From Dermacentor variabilis (Eukaryota > Arthropoda > Arachnida > Ixodida > Ixodidae): 64,000 nt of DNA. Location: the NCBI RefSeq assembly GCF_050947875.1, contig NC_134572.1:115751709-115815708 (forward strand), written 5' to 3'. A program made the position numbers and the translations under genes. The notes below the pieces were generated by a model. The model was not told the origin of the DNA, made no database searches, and saw only the letters and a program-made list of their open reading frames with translations. Of the stretch, positions 61,351-64,000 are shown one piece after another. Every line of letters begins with the position of its first letter. Position 1 is the stretch's first letter.

Positions 61351-62830
61351 GAACGCGCTGTTGCGGCTGATTGGCCGGAGGCCAGAACTGATAGCCGAGA
61401 ATGGCGCGTGCTTATATCTATGTGGCGCGCTCTGATTTGTTATCTCAAAATCCATTGAGCTGTCCAGCGCGTAATTGTATCGAGCGCGCGCTACTGTGGA
61501 AGGTAGTAACCGTAATGCTGTGTGACGAAGTTCTGCCTAATCTGTGAAAGGCTGTGTTTCTGTGTGCACGCACTGGCCTGACTTTTCATACTCGCCATGA
61601 CACTCTATTGGGTGTTAGCAGATAAAAGTGTAGTGTCCGTCCTTGACAACCGTCAAGTTCGTCATTGATGTGTTTTGAGGACTTCAATAGCTTTCTTTTT
61701 CTTTCTGGTTTGAGCTTTCTCTTGCTCACAGCGCTGCGGTTTATTATTTTTTCTCACTTATTGAGGCTATAATTCTCCGTACGAGATGAAACAATAAAAA
61801 AAAGAATACGCCTACATGTTTCTCGTTATTATACCTTGGTGCTGTTGCACAAATCGCTTTCGTCTTCGGTTCTGTCAGTCACAGCTTTCTATTATATAGC
61901 TCACAGTTTTAATTCAGCACTAAGTCGAAGCGAAGTAGTGTCTATGCCCGCGGTTTTGCTCATCCTGTTGCCTACGGTGTGAACCAGCGTCTACATACGA
62001 TAGATGGCATTCCTGCCTATGATACGTGAATACGATGACAAAAAAAAAAAAACGAAATGTCGAATAATATCCCGTACCACTATTCATACGAAAATCACGT
62101 GGACTGCTTGAACAAGAGTGAGTAACGCTGTGAAACAAAATACACCTGACCAACCAAGCGAATTACTGCATGAGTCCACACACACATACACGCACACACA
62201 CGCACGCAAACACATCCGTATAAACACGCGCGAACACACACATGCACACACACGCCCACATAGATTCACTTGCACACACACACACGCACACATGAGATAA
62301 TTTATATATAACCACACTGACGGGTATCACTGGAGACACTTCGCTTTTGGCAAAAGAGCGCGCAGCATAACGCTCATAAAACGCCACTAAGTTTGTTTGT
62401 TTTTTCGCATGCACAAAGTCAGTAACAGGCAACAGGCCGCGGGAATACAGGACGACAAAGAAAAGCCACAGCAAACGACAGCCATCGTCGTCTTATGATT
62501 GTTATGATCGGCTAAGGGTGTTTATTCTAAACCCCCGGACTAACATCTGTCCTCGGCGAAATGACGTCACTCATGTCTTCCAGTCGCTTCGTGCTAATTT
62601 CTTCTTATGGTTTCCCCACCTCACTTAAGAAACCCTTCAGAGGTGTTTGTGAATTCAGCGGAAGAATATTCTTCCAGCCGTCGACAGTCTTAGGGTGCTA
62701 CGTGCCTGCTGCGCAGTAGTTAGATCAACATGACGGCTTGAAAAAGCCGGTCGCCGTGGCATGGCATCGCGAAATGAACGTGAAGCGTGCACGACGATAT
62801 ATAAGCGCGGTCCCTAAAACGCGTTGCATC
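61351..62830. other. No recognisable gene
   Basis: Imperfect CA-rich stretch at 62174-62293. Nothing else recognised. Confidence 0.45.
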
Positions 62831-63621
62831 AGCAAGATCAGCATTTCATCATCATCATCATCATCAGCCTGGTTACGCCCACTGCAGGGCAAAGGCCTCT
62901 CCCATACTTCTCCAACAACCCCGGTCATGTACTAATTGTGGCCATGCCGTCCCTGCAAACTTCTTAATCTCATCCGCCCACCTAACTTTCTGCCGCCCCC
63001 TGCTACGCTTCCCTTCCCTTGGGATCCAGTCCGTAACCCTTAATGACCATCGGTTATCTTCCCTCCTCATTACATGTCCTGCCCATGCCTATTTCTTTTT
63101 CTTGATTTCAACTAAGATGTCATTAACTCGCGTTTGTTCCCTCACCCAATCTGCTCTTTTCTTATCCCTTAACGTTAAACCTATCATTCTTCTTTCCATA
63201 GCTCGTTGTGTCGTCCTCAATTTGAGTAGAACCTTTTTAGTAAGCCTCCAGGTTTCTGCCCCGTATGTGAGTACTGGTAAGACACAGCTGTTATATACTT
63301 TTCTCTTGAGGGATAATGGCAACCTGCTGTTCATGATTTGGGACTGCCTGCCAAACGCACTCCAGCCCATTCTTATTCTTCTGATTATTTCCGTCTCATG
63401 ATCCGGATCCGCCGTCACTACCTGCCCTAAGTAGATGTATTCCCTTACGACTTCCAGTGCCTCGCTGCCTATTGTAAATTGCTGTTCTCTCCCGAGACTG
63501 TTAATCATTACTTTAGTTTTCTGCATATTAATTTTTAGACCCACTCTCTTGCTTTGCCTCTCCAGGTCAGTGAGCATGCATTGCAATTGGTCCCCTGAGT
63601 TACTAAGCAAGATCAGCATTT
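62831..63621 (-). mobile_element. 5'-truncated RTE-clade LINE with perfect 16 bp target duplication
   Basis: AGCAAGATCAGCATTT occurs at 62831-62846 and 63606-63621. The insert (62847-63605) begins, on plus, with a CAT-repeat tail. Read on minus it holds the C-terminal part of an RTE reverse transcriptase. Only about 760 bp of the element was copied. Confidence 0.96.
62873..63619 (-). pseudogene. RTE reverse transcriptase C-terminal fragment
   Basis: The frame starts at an ATG supplied by the target duplication, not by the element. Motifs: LKINMQKTKVM, YLGQVVTADPDHE, LPVLTYGAETWRLTKK, RAMERRMIGLTLRDKKRADW, then a TAG at 63089-63091 where the family has Trp. After it, in frame: WAGHVMRREDNRW, GRQKVRWADEIKKF, and the end ALQWA with stop at 62873-62875. 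One nonsense codon in about 249 codons, so a young copy. The catalytic YADD lies upstream and was lost to truncation. Confidence 0.93.
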
Positions 63622-63931
63622 ACGTTGCTCCAATCATGCTGCCTTCCGCGCTCTCCTGGCGGCGCGCAGTTAATTCAGTGCGTTTGGACGAAGCTACGAC
63701 ATTTGTGTTCAATTAGCGGTGCAAGTGCACATCGTATAGTTGTACTGAACGACTGAACGAACTTGCATCGTACGTAGTGCTTGCAGCGTATGGCAGACAA
63801 CTCAATAATTATTTCATTTATGTGTAACTTCCATATTTACGTTCAGTCACTGCACACGCATCTGCAACTTCTCAGGCTTCGACCCTGCCTCAGTGATAGT
63901 TCCAGCTTCACATGTTTTAATTATTCGCAAG
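63622..63931. other. No recognisable gene
   Basis: Nothing recognised. Confidence 0.4.
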
Positions 63932-64000
63932 GGGAAAATAATTAACGAGAAAGCAGTCAGGCAAGGAGACACAATCTCTCCGATTCGCTGCATGCTCAGA
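63932..64000 (+). pseudogene. RTE-type reverse transcriptase motif B, running off the window edge
   Basis: Open frame GKIINEKAVRQGDTISP followed by IRCMLR. VRQGDTISP is the motif B signature of RTE-like reverse transcriptases. The residues after it deviate as if a few bases were lost just past the motif. The element is on +, opposite to the RTE copy at 62.8 kb, and continues beyond the window. Upstream 63622-63931 shows no coding, so either an old 5' part or an insertion boundary. Confidence 0.6.

Overview
The window looks like intergenic DNA from an ixodid (hard) tick, most likely a metastriate genus. I found no host protein-coding gene, rRNA gene or functional tRNA gene that I can support. 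The organism call rests on nine copies of a tRNA-derived SINE that I recognise, from memory, as the tick Ruka type, on several tick-style non-LTR retrotransposon families, and on long CA/TA/GA/TCTA microsatellites. Genus level is inference.

Layout. 0-9 kb: single-copy-looking DNA, two SINEs, simple repeats, two hairpins and an RTE-like 3' end. 9-18 kb: retrotransposon-dense. A 3' fragment carries a SINE (9.1-9.8 kb). A 5 kb, heavily decayed two-ORF element lies on + (12.0-17.0 kb), and another LINE's 3' end is nested in its endonuclease region. A short copy of the same family has a twin-primed (inverted) 5' piece (17.7-18.2 kb). 18-29 kb: mostly unrecognised DNA, a 390 bp TCTA/CAGA array, two old SINEs and a Penelope-like tail. 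29-36 kb: a MITE-like element, palindromes, a LINE fragment, a three-unit degenerate tandem repeat and a compound inverted repeat. 41-44 kb: a 63 bp retroinsertion with a perfect 17 bp target duplication, then a LINE 3' end split by a SINE with a 12 bp target duplication, an RTE 3' end and another SINE. 50-58.5 kb: 3' ends of an I-clade family and one near-full-length I-clade element on the minus strand (about 52.9-58.5 kb) with few lesions. 60-64 kb: a CA array beside a Penelope-like tail, a 5'-truncated RTE copy with a perfect 16 bp target duplication, and the edge of another RTE reverse transcriptase.

How the parts relate. Autonomous LINE families (I-clade, a second RNase H-bearing I-group family, RTE) supply endonuclease and reverse transcriptase. 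The SINE, the (CAT)n-tailed mini-insert and the 5'-truncated LINE copies are products of that machinery. At least five insertions can be read at near base resolution from their target duplications or junctions, so the window gives an internal record of target-primed reverse transcription, including a SINE within LINE order of events. No autonomous element here appears intact: each identified ORF has stops, frameshifts or catalytic substitutions.
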